64,000 nucleotides of DNA from NCBI RefSeq assembly GCF_014193255.1, contig NZ_JACHZB010000007.1:248001-312000 (forward strand). Direction: 5' to 3'. Under the pieces are notes generated by a model, which was given only the letters and a program-made list of their open reading frames with translations, made no database searches and had not been told where the DNA came from. The DNA comes from Rhizobium sp. BK196. GTDB lineage: Bacteria; Pseudomonadota; Alphaproteobacteria; Rhizobiales; Rhizobiaceae. Every line of letters begins with the position of its first letter. The first letter of the stretch is position 1. The position numbers were made by a program, and so were the translations under genes. Below are positions 42,728 to 51,395 of the stretch, piece by piece.

Positions 42728-44578
42728 TTAGCGCGGGCTTTCGTCACGTCCGGCAGCGCTTTCCGCAGCCGTCGCCTCGTGCTTTTTACGGCCTTTCATA
42801 CGCTCGCGGGTGCGCTGGATAATCTCGCGCAGATTGATGAAGATCGGCAGCGTAATGGCGGGCTCGACGGCTTCCAGCGACATCCCGACGGAGGTGATGT
42901 GATCCTGGTCGTCGAGGTCGCGGACGATGAGGATGAGCGAGCCGAGACGGACGCGATCGGCATAGTCCGCCTTGCCGCCGAGACGCTGTTTCATCAGTTC
43001 GGCGATCGTCAGACCCTTTTCGGATTCGTTGAGCAGGCCCGGACCATAGGCAGCATCGAGATCGGCGGCAGGCCGGGCCGGCGACAGCGCAAAGGCGCCG
43101 AAAAATTCCGCGTCGTCCTCATCAACAGGTGCACGGCTGGCGAAGAGCCGGTCGAGCAGGCGCGAATAGCTGGGTGCGATGAAGAGGTAGACGAGATCGT
43201 TTTCCCTCAGGCGGCCGGCATATTGGTAGCGCATCGACTTGCCGTCCCGGATCACGAGCGAGGGGGCTGCCCAGCGCGGAATGCGTTCGCCGCGAAGAAC
43301 CGGGCTGTCCTTGATGACGCGATAGGAAAGCAGCTCGTGATTGGCGGCACCCGGCAGATCGACCTCCACCTTGTCGACCGCGCCGATGCGCGGCGGGATG
43401 ATGAGGCCGAGGCGCTTGGCGACTGGCTTGATCGTCCAGCCCTGCACGAGCAGCGAGACAAGCACGATGATGAAGGCAGTGTTGAAATAGATTTGGCTAT
43501 GCTGCAGCCCGCCGAGGATCGGCATGATGGCAAGCAGGATAGAGACGGCGCCGCGCAGGCCGACCCAGGCGACAAAGCCGATTTCCTGCTGCGTATAATC
43601 GAAGGGCAGCAGCGACAGCCAGACGGCGAGCGGCCGGGCGACGAAGATCAGGAAGAGAGCGAGCAGGATCGCCGGTACGATAATGACCGGAAACTGCGAG
43701 GGCGTCGCCAGCAGGCCGAGCACGAGGAACATGATGATCTGGGCAAGCCAGGTCATGCCATCCTGAAAGCGCCTAATGGTGCCGATCGCCTGCATCTTGC
43801 GGTTTCCAGCGTAGATGCCGGCGACATAGACGGCAAGGAAACCACTGCCGCCGACTGCGCCAGTGAACGAGAAGACAAGCAGGGCGAGCGCCAGCACGAA
43901 GATCGGCGTGAGGCCGCGATCGGTTTCCAGCCGGCCAGCGATCAGCACGATCATCATGCCGCCGAGCAGGCCGAGGATGACGCCGAGGCCCATTTGCTGA
44001 ATGAACATGGCGAGCATGCCGATGTTGATACCGGCGTAGCGTTCGCCGCTCGCTAAAACCTCGACCAGTGCGATGGTCAGGAAAATCGCCATCGGGTCGT
44101 TGGTGCCGGATTCGACTTCCAGCGTGGAACGCACCTTGTCCCTGATATTGATGCCGCCGATGCGCAACAGGAAGAAGACCGCGGCGGCATCGGTGGAGGC
44201 GACGATCGAGCCGAGCAGCATGCCTTCCAGCCAGGTGAAGTTGAGCAGCCATCGGGCGGCGAAGGCAAAGAGGGCTGCCGTAAGAAGCACGCCGACCGAG
44301 GCCAGCGTCAGCGACGGCACCGCTGCAATGCGGAAAGCCTGCATCGGCGTGCCAAAGCCGGAATCGAAGAGAATGATTGCAAGAGCAATCGAACCCAGGA
44401 CATAGGCGAGGTAGTTGTTGCTGAATTCGATGCCGAGACCATCGACACCGGCGGCAAGGCCGATCATCAGGAACAGCAAAAGCAGGGGAGCGCCGAAGCG
44501 GAAGGCAAGAAGGCTCGAAAAGGCAGCAAGAAGCACAAGCGCCGTCGCAACGAGCACCACAATGTAAAACGCTTCCAT
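42728..44578 (-). CDS. K+/H+ antiporter of the CPA1 type (NhaP2-like)
   Basis: 616 residues from the ATG at 44578 (MEAFYIVVL), with AAGGGG upstream. About 12 membrane spans in residues 1-400 carry VASTDAAAVFFLL and EVESGTNDPMAIFL, the ion-binding region of the Na+/H+ exchanger family. The cytoplasmic part has a TrkA_C-like region (VDKVEVDLPGAANHELLSYR) and a CorC-type end, the layout of NhaP2. It exchanges K+ or Na+ for protons. Its placement inside the central-carbon block is likely coincidental or linked to pH homeostasis. Confidence 0.9.
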   Translation of the reverse strand: MEAFYIVVLVATALVLLAAFSSLLAFRFGAPLLLLFLMIGLAAGVDGLGIEFSNNYLAYVLGSIALAIILFDSGFGTPMQAFRIAAVPSLTLASVGVLLTAALFAFAARWLLNFTWLEGMLLGSIVASTDAAAVFFLLRIGGINIRDKVRSTLEVESGTNDPMAIFLTIALVEVLASGERYAGINIGMLAMFIQQMGLGVILGLLGGMMIVLIAGRLETDRGLTPIFVLALALLVFSFTGAVGGSGFLAVYVAGIYAGNRKMQAIGTIRRFQDGMTWLAQIIMFLVLGLLATPSQFPVIIVPAILLALFLIFVARPLAVWLSLLPFDYTQQEIGFVAWVGLRGAVSILLAIMPILGGLQHSQIYFNTAFIIVLVSLLVQGWTIKPVAKRLGLIIPPRIGAVDKVEVDLPGAANHELLSYRVIKDSPVLRGERIPRWAAPSLVIRDGKSMRYQYAGRLRENDLVYLFIAPSYSRLLDRLFASRAPVDEDDAEFFGAFALSPARPAADLDAAYGPGLLNESEKGLTIAELMKQRLGGKADYADRVRLGSLILIVRDLDDQDHITSVGMSLEAVEPAITLPIFINLREIIQRTRERMKGRKKHEATAAESAAGRDESPR

Positions 44579-44858
44579 GCCTACCCCTTTCGCCTCATCA
44601 CGCCATCCCGAAGCCGCTCCGGCCTGTCCCTTGCCCCTCCGCGCCCAGTGCGATCTTTTAATAAACGGCAAAATACAGCAGAAGGGTAGGCCTTGCGGGC
44701 TTAACCTCTACTGCATCGCTGCATCATGCTGCTGGACAGCCCTCGGGTAAGGACCAGTGAGGAATGCTACGGAAAAAAGTCTGATAAAGAATGTAGAAGC
44801 AATTCAGGCGAGAGGAGGGCGGATAGGCCGGGTGAGGGACTTTTTATTGAGCTGGCCG

Positions 44859-45368
44859 TCAGAGGCCGCTTTTATCTTTGCTCACCTGATATTGCTTTTG
44901 AATTCGATCCACCGGCGTACCGTCGTTCAGCGGCACTTTCTCCAGCGTGTTATAGGTGCGAAACCCCATCTTCTCGTAGTAGGCCAGCCCGCCGGCATTA
45001 TCGGCGCGGATGGTCGCATTGATGACGTCGATATTGCGTTCCTCGGCAGCGGAAAGCGTTGCTGCAAACAGCGCGGTGCCTACGCCTGATATCTTTGGGC
45101 TCTGGCGCGCGAAAGTTCCGATATCGGCCCAACCCTCTGGCAGGTCGCCGTAACGGCTGAGGAACTGAAAGCCTGTCAGGCCAGAGCCCGCTTGCGCCAC
45201 ATGGCAGACAATTGCGAATTCGCCTGATATGAACCAGTCAGCCAGGATTTCGGGAGAAAAGGGATCCTGCAGCGCGGTCGTGCCGCCGGCTTGGATGATT
45301 TCATTGATAAGTCTGCAGAGTTCCTCCGCGTCATCAACAGTCGCCTTGCGAATGGTCAGCTGCGTCAC
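44859..45368 (-). CDS. GNAT-family N-acetyltransferase
   Basis: 169 residues. The fold starts LTIRKATVDDAEELCRLI, then GFQFLSRYGDLPEGWADIGTF, the acetyl-CoA loop region (SGVGTALFAATLSAAEERNI) and GGLAYYEKMGFRTYNT, typical of GNAT. The substrate is unknown. The gene lies between gap and the antiporter on the same strand; a terminator after gap separates it from that gene. Confidence 0.9.
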   Translation of the reverse strand: MTQLTIRKATVDDAEELCRLINEIIQAGGTTALQDPFSPEILADWFISGEFAIVCHVAQAGSGLTGFQFLSRYGDLPEGWADIGTFARQSPKISGVGTALFAATLSAAEERNIDVINATIRADNAGGLAYYEKMGFRTYNTLEKVPLNDGTPVDRIQKQYQVSKDKSGL

Positions 45369-45396
45369 GCTCTTTCCTCAACGTTTGCCCGAAACG

Positions 45397-45424
45397 AAAA
45401 CGGCCCGGTTTCCCGAGCCGTTTT
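45397..45424 (-). terminator. gap terminator
   Basis: AAAACGGCCCGG pairs with CCGAGCCGTTTT (one G-T pair) around a 4-base loop; the minus-strand side ends with TTTTCG. It lies 21 bases after the gap stop. Confidence 0.88.
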
Positions 45425-45445
45425 CTAATGTCACTGCCTGAAGGC

Positions 45446-46456
45446 TCAGATGAGCTTGGCGAAGGCGACAGCCGTGTCGGACATGCGGCTGGAGAAGCCC
45501 CACTCGTTATCGTACCAGGACAGGACGCGCACGAAGTTGCCTTCCATGACCTTGGTCTGATCGGTTGCGAACATCGAGGAGTGGCTGTCGTGGTTGAAGT
45601 CGCGCGAGACGAGCGGCTCGTCGGTATAGCCGAGAATGCCCTTCAGCTTGCCGTTTGCGGCAGCCTTGATGGCTTCGTTGATTTCGCCGACCGTGGTCGT
45701 CTTCTTGGAAACGAACTTGAAGTCGACGACTGAGACGTTCGGGGTCGGAACGCGGATCGAGGTGCCGTCAAGCTTACCCTTCAGGTGCGGCAGAACGAGG
45801 CCGACGGCCTTGGCAGCGCCCGTCGAGGTCGGGATCATTGAAAGCGCAGCAGCGCGGGCACGATACAGGTCCTTATGCATCGTGTCGAGCGTCGGCTGGT
45901 CGCCGGTGTAGGAGTGGATGGTCGTCATGAAGCCGTGGTCGATGCCAACGGCGTCATCGAGAACCTTGACGACCGGCACAAGGCAGTTCGTGGTGCAGGA
46001 GGCGTTGGAGATGACCAAGTGCTCCTTGGTGAGCTGGTCATGGTTGACGCCGAAGACAACGGTCAGGTCAGCGCCATCGGCAGGAGCTGAAACGATGACG
46101 CGCTTGGCGCCAGCCGTCAGGTGGGCGGCAGCCTTGTCGCGGGCGGTGAAGATGCCCGTGCATTCCATCGCGATGTCGACACCCAGTTCCCTATGGGGAA
46201 GGGTTGCCGGATCCTTGATCGCGGTGACCTTGATCGGCTTGCCGCCACCGACGATGATCGTATCGCCTTCGACCTTCACTTCGGCCGGGAACTTCCCATG
46301 GATGGAGTCGTAACGGAGCAGGTGGGCATTGGTCTCAACCGGGCCGAGGTCATTGATGGCGACGACTTCGATGTCGGTGCGGCCGGACTCGACGATGGCG
46401 CGAAGAACGTTGCGGCCGATACGTCCGAAACCGTTGATGGCAACCTTGACTGTCAT
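45446..46456 (-). CDS. gap: glyceraldehyde-3-phosphate dehydrogenase, type I
   Basis: 336 residues from the ATG at 46456 (MTVKVAINGFGRIG); an earlier in-frame ATG at 46462 is too close to the GGGAG site. The NAD-binding N-terminus, the active-site Cys in NASCTTNCLVP and the RVPTPNVSVVDF block are all present. The enzyme acts in glycolysis and, in reverse, in gluconeogenesis. It follows tkt after 66 bases, and has a terminator downstream. Confidence 0.97.
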   Translation of the reverse strand: MTVKVAINGFGRIGRNVLRAIVESGRTDIEVVAINDLGPVETNAHLLRYDSIHGKFPAEVKVEGDTIIVGGGKPIKVTAIKDPATLPHRELGVDIAMECTGIFTARDKAAAHLTAGAKRVIVSAPADGADLTVVFGVNHDQLTKEHLVISNASCTTNCLVPVVKVLDDAVGIDHGFMTTIHSYTGDQPTLDTMHKDLYRARAAALSMIPTSTGAAKAVGLVLPHLKGKLDGTSIRVPTPNVSVVDFKFVSKKTTTVGEINEAIKAAANGKLKGILGYTDEPLVSRDFNHDSHSSMFATDQTKVMEGNFVRVLSWYDNEWGFSSRMSDTAVAFAKLI

Positions 46457-46522
46457 GTGCATTCACTCCCTAGAGGTGGGGCTTGCTAATAGTAGATGAG
46501 GAAGTACCCGAAGGTACTTCTA

Positions 46523-48496
46523 TTAAAGCTTCGCTTCTGCAGCTGCAACGACGGCGTCAGCCGTGATGCCGAAATGTTCGAAGACCTTCTTTGCGGGGCC
46601 GGATGCGCCAAAGCCCTTCATGCCGATAAAGGTTCCTTCCGGACCGATGAAGGCATCCCACCCTTCGCGAACGGCAGCTTCGACGGCAATCTTAACCGGC
46701 GAGTTGCCGAGGACTTCCTTGCGGTAAGCTTCCGGCTGATCGAAGAAGAGTTCGGTGCAGGGAACGGAAACGACACGGGCGCTGACACCCTTGCCTTCGA
46801 GCGTGGCACGGGCGGCCACGGCGAGTTCCACTTCTGAGCCGGACGCAAAGATCGTGACCTTGGCGTCGGCATTGCCGGCGAGCGTATAAGCGCCGAGTTC
46901 GCAGAGGTTCTTCTGGTTATATTCGGTGCGGACGGTCGTCAGGTTCTGGCGGGTGAGAGCCAACGCAGACGGATGGTTCTTGCTTTTCATGGCGATCTGC
47001 CAGCACTCCGCGGTTTCCACGGCGTCTGCAGGGCGGAAGACCCGCAGGTTCGGGACGGCGCGCAGACCGGCAATCTGTTCGACCGGCTGATGGGTCGGGC
47101 CGTCCTCGCCGACGCCGATCGAATCGTGCGTCAGCACGTGGATGACACGGATGCCCATGAGCGAGGCGAGGCGGATCGGCGGACGGCAATAATCGGAGAA
47201 GATCAGGAAGCCACCGCCGTAAGGAATGAGGCCACCGTGCAACGCGATACCGTTCATGGCAGATGCCATGCCGTGCTCGCGGATGCCCCAGTGCATGTAA
47301 CGACCGGCGAAATCCGTCGGCGTGATCGAATGCATCTGGCTGGTCTTGGTATTGTTCGACGGCGTCAGGTCGGCGGAGCCGCCCAGTGTTTCCGGTACGA
47401 AGCCGTTGATGACTTCGAGCGCGTCTTCGGATGCTTTGCGGGAGGCGATCGTCGGCTTGGTTTCGGCAAGCTTCTTCTTGTAGTCGTCGATGGCCTTGTC
47501 GAAACCTTCGGGCAGGTCGCCGGCAAAACGGCGGGTGAACTCGGCCTTGGCCGGCGACTTGGACAGCGTTTCTTCCCATGCCTTGACGATATTGTCAGAG
47601 CGGGTGCCGGCCGCGCGCCATGCGTCGAGAACATCGGAGGGAACGACGAAGGGCTCATATTCCCAATTCAGCGCCTTGCGGGTGGCGGCAATTTCGTCGG
47701 CACCGAGCGGATTGCCGTGTACCTTGTGAGTGCCCTGCTTGTTCGGAGCGCCGAAGCCGATGACCGTCTTGCAGGCGATGAATGTCGGGCGGTCGGACTT
47801 GTGGGCAGCTTCGATCGCGTCGGCGATAGCGGCCTGATCGTGGCCGTCGATCTCGATCGTGTTCCAGTGCACGGCCTTGAAGCGGGCGATCTGATCGGTC
47901 GAGTCTGACAGCGAGACGGCGCCGTCGATGGTGATCGAATTGTTGTCCCAGAAGAGGATCAGCTTGTTGAGCTTCAGATGGCCGGCGAGCGCGATCGCCT
48001 CATGGCTGATACCCTCCATCAGGCAGCCGTCGCCATTGATGACGTAGGTATAATGGTCCTGCAGTTCCGGACCGAACTCTTCGCGCAGCTTGCGCTCGGC
48101 GATCGCCATGCCGACGGCGTTGGCAATGCCCTGGCCGAGCGGGCCGGTGGTGGTTTCGATGCCGGTGGCATGACCATATTCCGGGTGGCCGGCGGTCTTG
48201 GAGCCGAGCTGGCGGAACTGCTTCAGGTCCTCTATCGACATGTCGGGATAGCCGGTCAAATAGAGCAGCGAGTAGAGCAGCATCGAGCCGTGGCCGGCCG
48301 AAAGCACGAAACGGTCGCGGTTCGGCCAGTGCGGCTTTTGGGGATCGAAGCGGAGATATTTGGTGAAGAGGACCGTCGCCACATCCGCCATGCCCATCGG
48401 CATGCCCGGGTGGCCGGAATTCGCCTTTTCGACGGCGTCCATGGAGAGGAATCGGATCGCATTCGCCATCCGATCGTTTTGTTCGCGTGAGGTCAT
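46523..48496 (-). CDS. tkt: transketolase
   Basis: 657 residues, full length. The thiamine-diphosphate motif GDGCLMEGISHEA with WDNNSITIDG, the N-terminal GHPGMPMGMA, and the pyrimidine-domain DSIGVGEDGPTHQPVE are present. The enzyme moves two-carbon units in the pentose phosphate pathway. It leads the same-strand series tkt-gap, with a 333-base divergent region upstream shared with DUF4164-zapA. Confidence 0.97.
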   Translation of the reverse strand: MTSREQNDRMANAIRFLSMDAVEKANSGHPGMPMGMADVATVLFTKYLRFDPQKPHWPNRDRFVLSAGHGSMLLYSLLYLTGYPDMSIEDLKQFRQLGSKTAGHPEYGHATGIETTTGPLGQGIANAVGMAIAERKLREEFGPELQDHYTYVINGDGCLMEGISHEAIALAGHLKLNKLILFWDNNSITIDGAVSLSDSTDQIARFKAVHWNTIEIDGHDQAAIADAIEAAHKSDRPTFIACKTVIGFGAPNKQGTHKVHGNPLGADEIAATRKALNWEYEPFVVPSDVLDAWRAAGTRSDNIVKAWEETLSKSPAKAEFTRRFAGDLPEGFDKAIDDYKKKLAETKPTIASRKASEDALEVINGFVPETLGGSADLTPSNNTKTSQMHSITPTDFAGRYMHWGIREHGMASAMNGIALHGGLIPYGGGFLIFSDYCRPPIRLASLMGIRVIHVLTHDSIGVGEDGPTHQPVEQIAGLRAVPNLRVFRPADAVETAECWQIAMKSKNHPSALALTRQNLTTVRTEYNQKNLCELGAYTLAGNADAKVTIFASGSEVELAVAARATLEGKGVSARVVSVPCTELFFDQPEAYRKEVLGNSPVKIAVEAAVREGWDAFIGPEGTFIGMKGFGASGPAKKVFEHFGITADAVVAAAEAKL

Positions 48497-48829
48497 GGCT
48501 TTTCCGCTGGTTCCGGGTTGGAGGATGGCCTCGAGCCTGACAAGACCATCAATGAGAGCGGTCGAGACATAGCAGTTGGAACGGCCAAGTCAACAAAATG
48601 GAAGCCGTTTGGAGCGCGGGTGCGACGATTTTTGACATTTGACCGTCAAGTTTTACAAAAGACGAATTTTGTGTGACGGGCTTATGTAAATCGCTCATCC
48701 ACAGAATAGGGCGGGGCTAAGCCGGGAGGCTTTATTGACGCGCTCCAACCTAGCTGCATATCCTCTTGAAAATACAGGGTCGGCGGCAGAGGCCGATTCG
48801 CGGGTCTTGTGCGGGGAACCGGAAGAGAC
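48497..48829. promoter_or_regulatory. divergent promoter region, tkt and DUF4164-zapA
   Basis: 333 bases without a gene. It must carry the tkt promoter to the left and the DUF4164-zapA promoter to the right (candidate at 48735-48763). I see no riboswitch and no obvious regulator box. Confidence 0.5.
48735..48763 (+). promoter_or_regulatory. candidate sigma-70 promoter for DUF4164-zapA
   Basis: TTGACG, a 17-base spacer and ATATCC, 66 bases upstream of the DUF4164 start. The -35 is good and the -10 is weak. Confidence 0.4.
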
Positions 48830-49105
48830 ATGACGCCTAACGGCAAAACCATCGAAGCTGCGCTTACGGAGCTGAAACAGGCGATCTCGGGCCTTGAGAA
48901 TGCCGTCGACATGCGTATCGAGCGCCAGCGCGAGCAGGGCGAGATCGAGGGTGAGGTTCGCCGCGTGCATGCCGACCGCTCGCGCCTTGCCCAGGAGCTG
49001 GATCAGGCCGAATTCCGCGCGAACCGACTGGAAGAGGTCAACCGCGAGGTTTCGCGCCGCCTGGTGACGGCGATGGAAACGATCCGCGCGGTTCTTGACC
49101 GCTAA
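48830..49105 (+). CDS. DUF4164 coiled-coil protein
   Basis: 91 residues from the ATG at 48830 (MTPNGKTIEAAL), with GGAAGAG before it. The protein is almost one continuous helix (LENAVDMRIERQREQGEIEG, then VRRVHADRSRLAQELDQAE), matching the DUF4164 family. It is encoded 14 bases before zapA and is probably a cell-division accessory, by context only. Confidence 0.85.
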   Translation: MTPNGKTIEAALTELKQAISGLENAVDMRIERQREQGEIEGEVRRVHADRSRLAQELDQAEFRANRLEEVNREVSRRLVTAMETIRAVLDR

Positions 49106-49119
49106 GAGGACTTGATAGC

Positions 49120-49497
49120 ATGGCGCAGGTAACGGTAACAATCGACGGCAAGGCCTATCGCATGGCCTGCGAAGAGGGACAGGAAGATCATCTGACTGAC
49201 CTCGCGACCCGTTTCGACCGTTATGTCGGCCATCTCAAGGGACAGTTCGGCGAAATCGGCGATCTCAGGATTACCGTCATGGCCGGGATCATGGTTATGG
49301 ACGAGATCTCGGAGCTGACGCGGCGCGTCGCCGGGCTGGAATCGGAGCTGGAGACGCTGCGTGGCAACCGGGATACCGTGCTTGCTGCCACCGCCCGTAC
49401 GGAAGAAGGCATTGCGGCGGCGCTTTCGGAAGTGACGAGCCGCATTCAGGGCATCACCGACAAGCTCAACGGCCGCGCGCCCGCCGAACTTAATTAA
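49120..49497 (+). CDS. zapA: cell division protein ZapA
   Basis: 125 residues. The N-terminal globular part VTVTIDGKAYRMACEEGQED and HLTDLATRFDRYV is followed by a coiled coil (LTRRVAGLESELETLRGNRD). ZapA bundles FtsZ filaments at the division site. The arrangement zapA then 6S RNA is conserved in many proteobacteria and supports both calls. Confidence 0.95.
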   Translation: MAQVTVTIDGKAYRMACEEGQEDHLTDLATRFDRYVGHLKGQFGEIGDLRITVMAGIMVMDEISELTRRVAGLESELETLRGNRDTVLAATARTEEGIAAALSEVTSRIQGITDKLNGRAPAELN

Positions 49498-49554
49498 TTT
49501 CGAACAGCACCGCTGCCCCACTGGTGCGGCGACGTAAATGCCCCTATATTCCCT

Positions 49555-49727
49555 CACGCGGTCTGTGCTTCTCGACAGGAACAATGAATCCTCGGGGCCA
49601 TACCCGATCCTTAGGGAGCTGTCCCTGTCCGGGCTCGTGGGTCTGGACACACGGCGCCCACCTACTTTCGTAGGCGCCCAGGATCGAAAGTTTCCACCGG
49701 TTGTGTGGATCGCGCTCTTTTCTTTTT
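49555..49727 (+). ncRNA. ssrS: 6S RNA
   Basis: About 173 nt directly downstream of zapA, its usual place. A closing stem forms between CGCGGTCT (49557-49564) and GGATCGCG (49707-49714), extended by G-U pairs. Internal hairpins are visible, including GGCGCC-rich ones (GGCGCCCACCTACTTTCG then TAGGCGCCC), as expected for the long, interrupted hairpin that mimics an open promoter. A CTATAT -10-like element lies at 49544-49549, and a T-rich end (CTCTTTTCTTTTTGG) closes the gene. 6S RNA binds RNA polymerase holoenzyme in stationary phase. Ends are estimates. Confidence 0.85.
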
Positions 49728-49776
49728 GGCCGGTTCTTCCTGACCAGCCAGCCCATTTCCCCAATCAGCTTTATTG

Positions 49777-50334
49777 TCAGTCGCCCGGGGGCTCTGTCCA
49801 CCCGGTCAGCTTCGCCCAGTCGTAGGCGCCTTCCATGATGATATCGAAGACTGGATCCTTGATGTCGTAGTAGGCATCGGCATTGTCAGGGAAAAAACCG
49901 GCGAGGCGCTGTTTGATCAGCCCCTAGGCTGCTGCCGCCGTCGGATGAGCGCGCAGGAAATTCCGGCATAAAAGCGGATAGCGCTGATTGAATCGGCCCC
50001 TTTCACGAACATGGATATTCGCGGGCCGGCCCCTGCTTTTGAAATACAGCTTTCTCAGCTCACTTTCGGCCAGATCGAGACCTGGTGGACAGTGATCGGT
50101 TACGATCGAGCGGCTCTCGAACCCCTCGCGTTCGAACGCTGTTCTATCGACCAGTTCAAGAGCATCGACACTCACCTGGATGTCGATGATATCCTTTGCG
50201 ACAAGTCCGGGCACGGCCGTGGAGCCGATGTGATGGATTGCGGCACCAGCGGGTGCTGCGCGCAGGATGACCCGCTTCAAACTTGCGAAGTCGTCGGCCC
50301 AGCTTTGGCGCGGCTGATGGATTTCTATCGGCAT
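49777..50334 (-). pseudogene. GrpB-family (UPF0157) gene interrupted by an in-frame TAG
   Basis: The frame starts at the ATG at 50334 (MPIEIHQPRQSW) and shows the family motifs HHIGSTAVPGLVAKDIIDIQV, LRKLYFKSRGRPANIHV and NFLRAHPTAAAA. A TAG at 49924-49926 then stops it after 136 residues. The same frame continues for 49 more codons with GLIKQRLAGFFPDNADAYYD, which is the expected family C-terminus, to a TGA at 49777. A single change of a Tyr codon (TAC or TAT) to TAG explains this. The short product would lack the last quarter. GrpB proteins are predicted nucleotidyltransferases of unknown role. This could also be a sequencing error. Confidence 0.8.
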
Positions 50335-50384
50335 GGAGCGCTCGCTATCGTTGAGCCGTGACAGGGGAATGACGGAGGTCTTCC

Positions 50385-51278
50385 TCAATGAATGTTCTCG
50401 ACCAGGAAATCGATGAAGGCCCGGATACGTGCGGCAAGATGTTCGTGACCGGGATAAACGGCGTGAATGAGTTCGGTATCTTCAGGATTATAGGTTTCCA
50501 ATACGGGCACCAGCGTTCCGGCATCGATATCCGGCTGCACATGGAACTGACCGACACGAGCGAGGCCAAGACCGGCGAGGCAAAGGCTGCGAGCGGTCGG
50601 TCCGTTATTGGTTTCGAGGTTGCCGAAGACGGGTCTTGAGAAGCGATCGCCATTCGGGATGCGGAATGGCCATTCCTCCGCGGTCGAGCGGAAGCTGAAG
50701 GTCAGGCAGTTGTGACGATCGAGATCCTCAGGGCTTTCCGGGATGCCTGCTCTTTTCAGATAGTCAGGCGAGGCGACGATGACGCGGCGGCTTTCGAGCA
50801 GCTTGCGTGCCTTCAGAGAGGAATCGCGCAAGGCGCCTGAGCGGATAGCAATATCGGCGCGCTCGCCGACGATGTCGATGATGCCGTCGCTGAGTGCGAG
50901 GTCGAGATCTACCTCAGGATAGAGTTTCAGGAAATCCGGAACCAGCGGCACGATATAGCGAACGCCGAAAGCCACAGAAGTGCTGACGCGCAGTCGGCCG
51001 CGCGCTACCGTCGTGCCGCCGGCCGAGACGGCGCGTTCTGTCTCCTCAATGTCGGCGAGGATGCGGCGGGAGCGTTCAAGATAGATTTCGCCTTCCGGCG
51101 TCAGCTTCAGCGCGCGGGTGGTGCGCACGAGAAGACGCGTGCCGAGCCGATCTTCCAGCCGCGTGACCAGCTTGCTGACGGCAGAGGGCGAAAGCCTGAG
51201 CTTGCGGCCGGCCGCCGAAAAGCTCTGCAGTCCTGCCACCTGCACGAAGACATCCATCTCGCCGATGCGGTTGTCCAT
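50385..51278 (-). CDS. LysR-family transcriptional regulator
   Basis: 297 residues. The N-terminal helix-turn-helix (MDVFVQVAGLQSFSAAGRKL, RLSPSAVSKLVTRLEDRLG) is followed by the periplasmic-binding-like effector domain. It is divergent from an MFS transporter and an aldo/keto reductase, which are its probable targets. A palindrome lies between. Confidence 0.93.
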   Translation of the reverse strand: MDNRIGEMDVFVQVAGLQSFSAAGRKLRLSPSAVSKLVTRLEDRLGTRLLVRTTRALKLTPEGEIYLERSRRILADIEETERAVSAGGTTVARGRLRVSTSVAFGVRYIVPLVPDFLKLYPEVDLDLALSDGIIDIVGERADIAIRSGALRDSSLKARKLLESRRVIVASPDYLKRAGIPESPEDLDRHNCLTFSFRSTAEEWPFRIPNGDRFSRPVFGNLETNNGPTARSLCLAGLGLARVGQFHVQPDIDAGTLVPVLETYNPEDTELIHAVYPGHEHLAARIRAFIDFLVENIH

Positions 51279-51290
51279 CCGCTTCCTATC

Positions 51291-51300
51291 TTGAATTCAA
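51291..51300. promoter_or_regulatory. palindrome in LysR-MFS divergent region
   Basis: TTGAATTCAA is a perfect 10-base palindrome 13 bases upstream of the LysR start, followed by TTCACAACTGTTG with a second small palindrome (CAACTGTTG). Placed where a LysR protein would bind; not tested against a T-N11-A consensus in detail. Confidence 0.4.
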
Positions 51301-51395
51301 TTCACAACTGTTGAGCCATTATAGGCGATTATCGAACAGGTGCGCCACGCCCATATTTCGGCCCGAACAAGAACCAAACACATCGGGCCATTCCC

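Noticed and set aside
42662..44056. 464-codon open frame on the plus strand
   Set aside because: Antisense shadow of the antiporter gene, with charged low-complexity composition typical of the opposite strand of GC-rich membrane genes.
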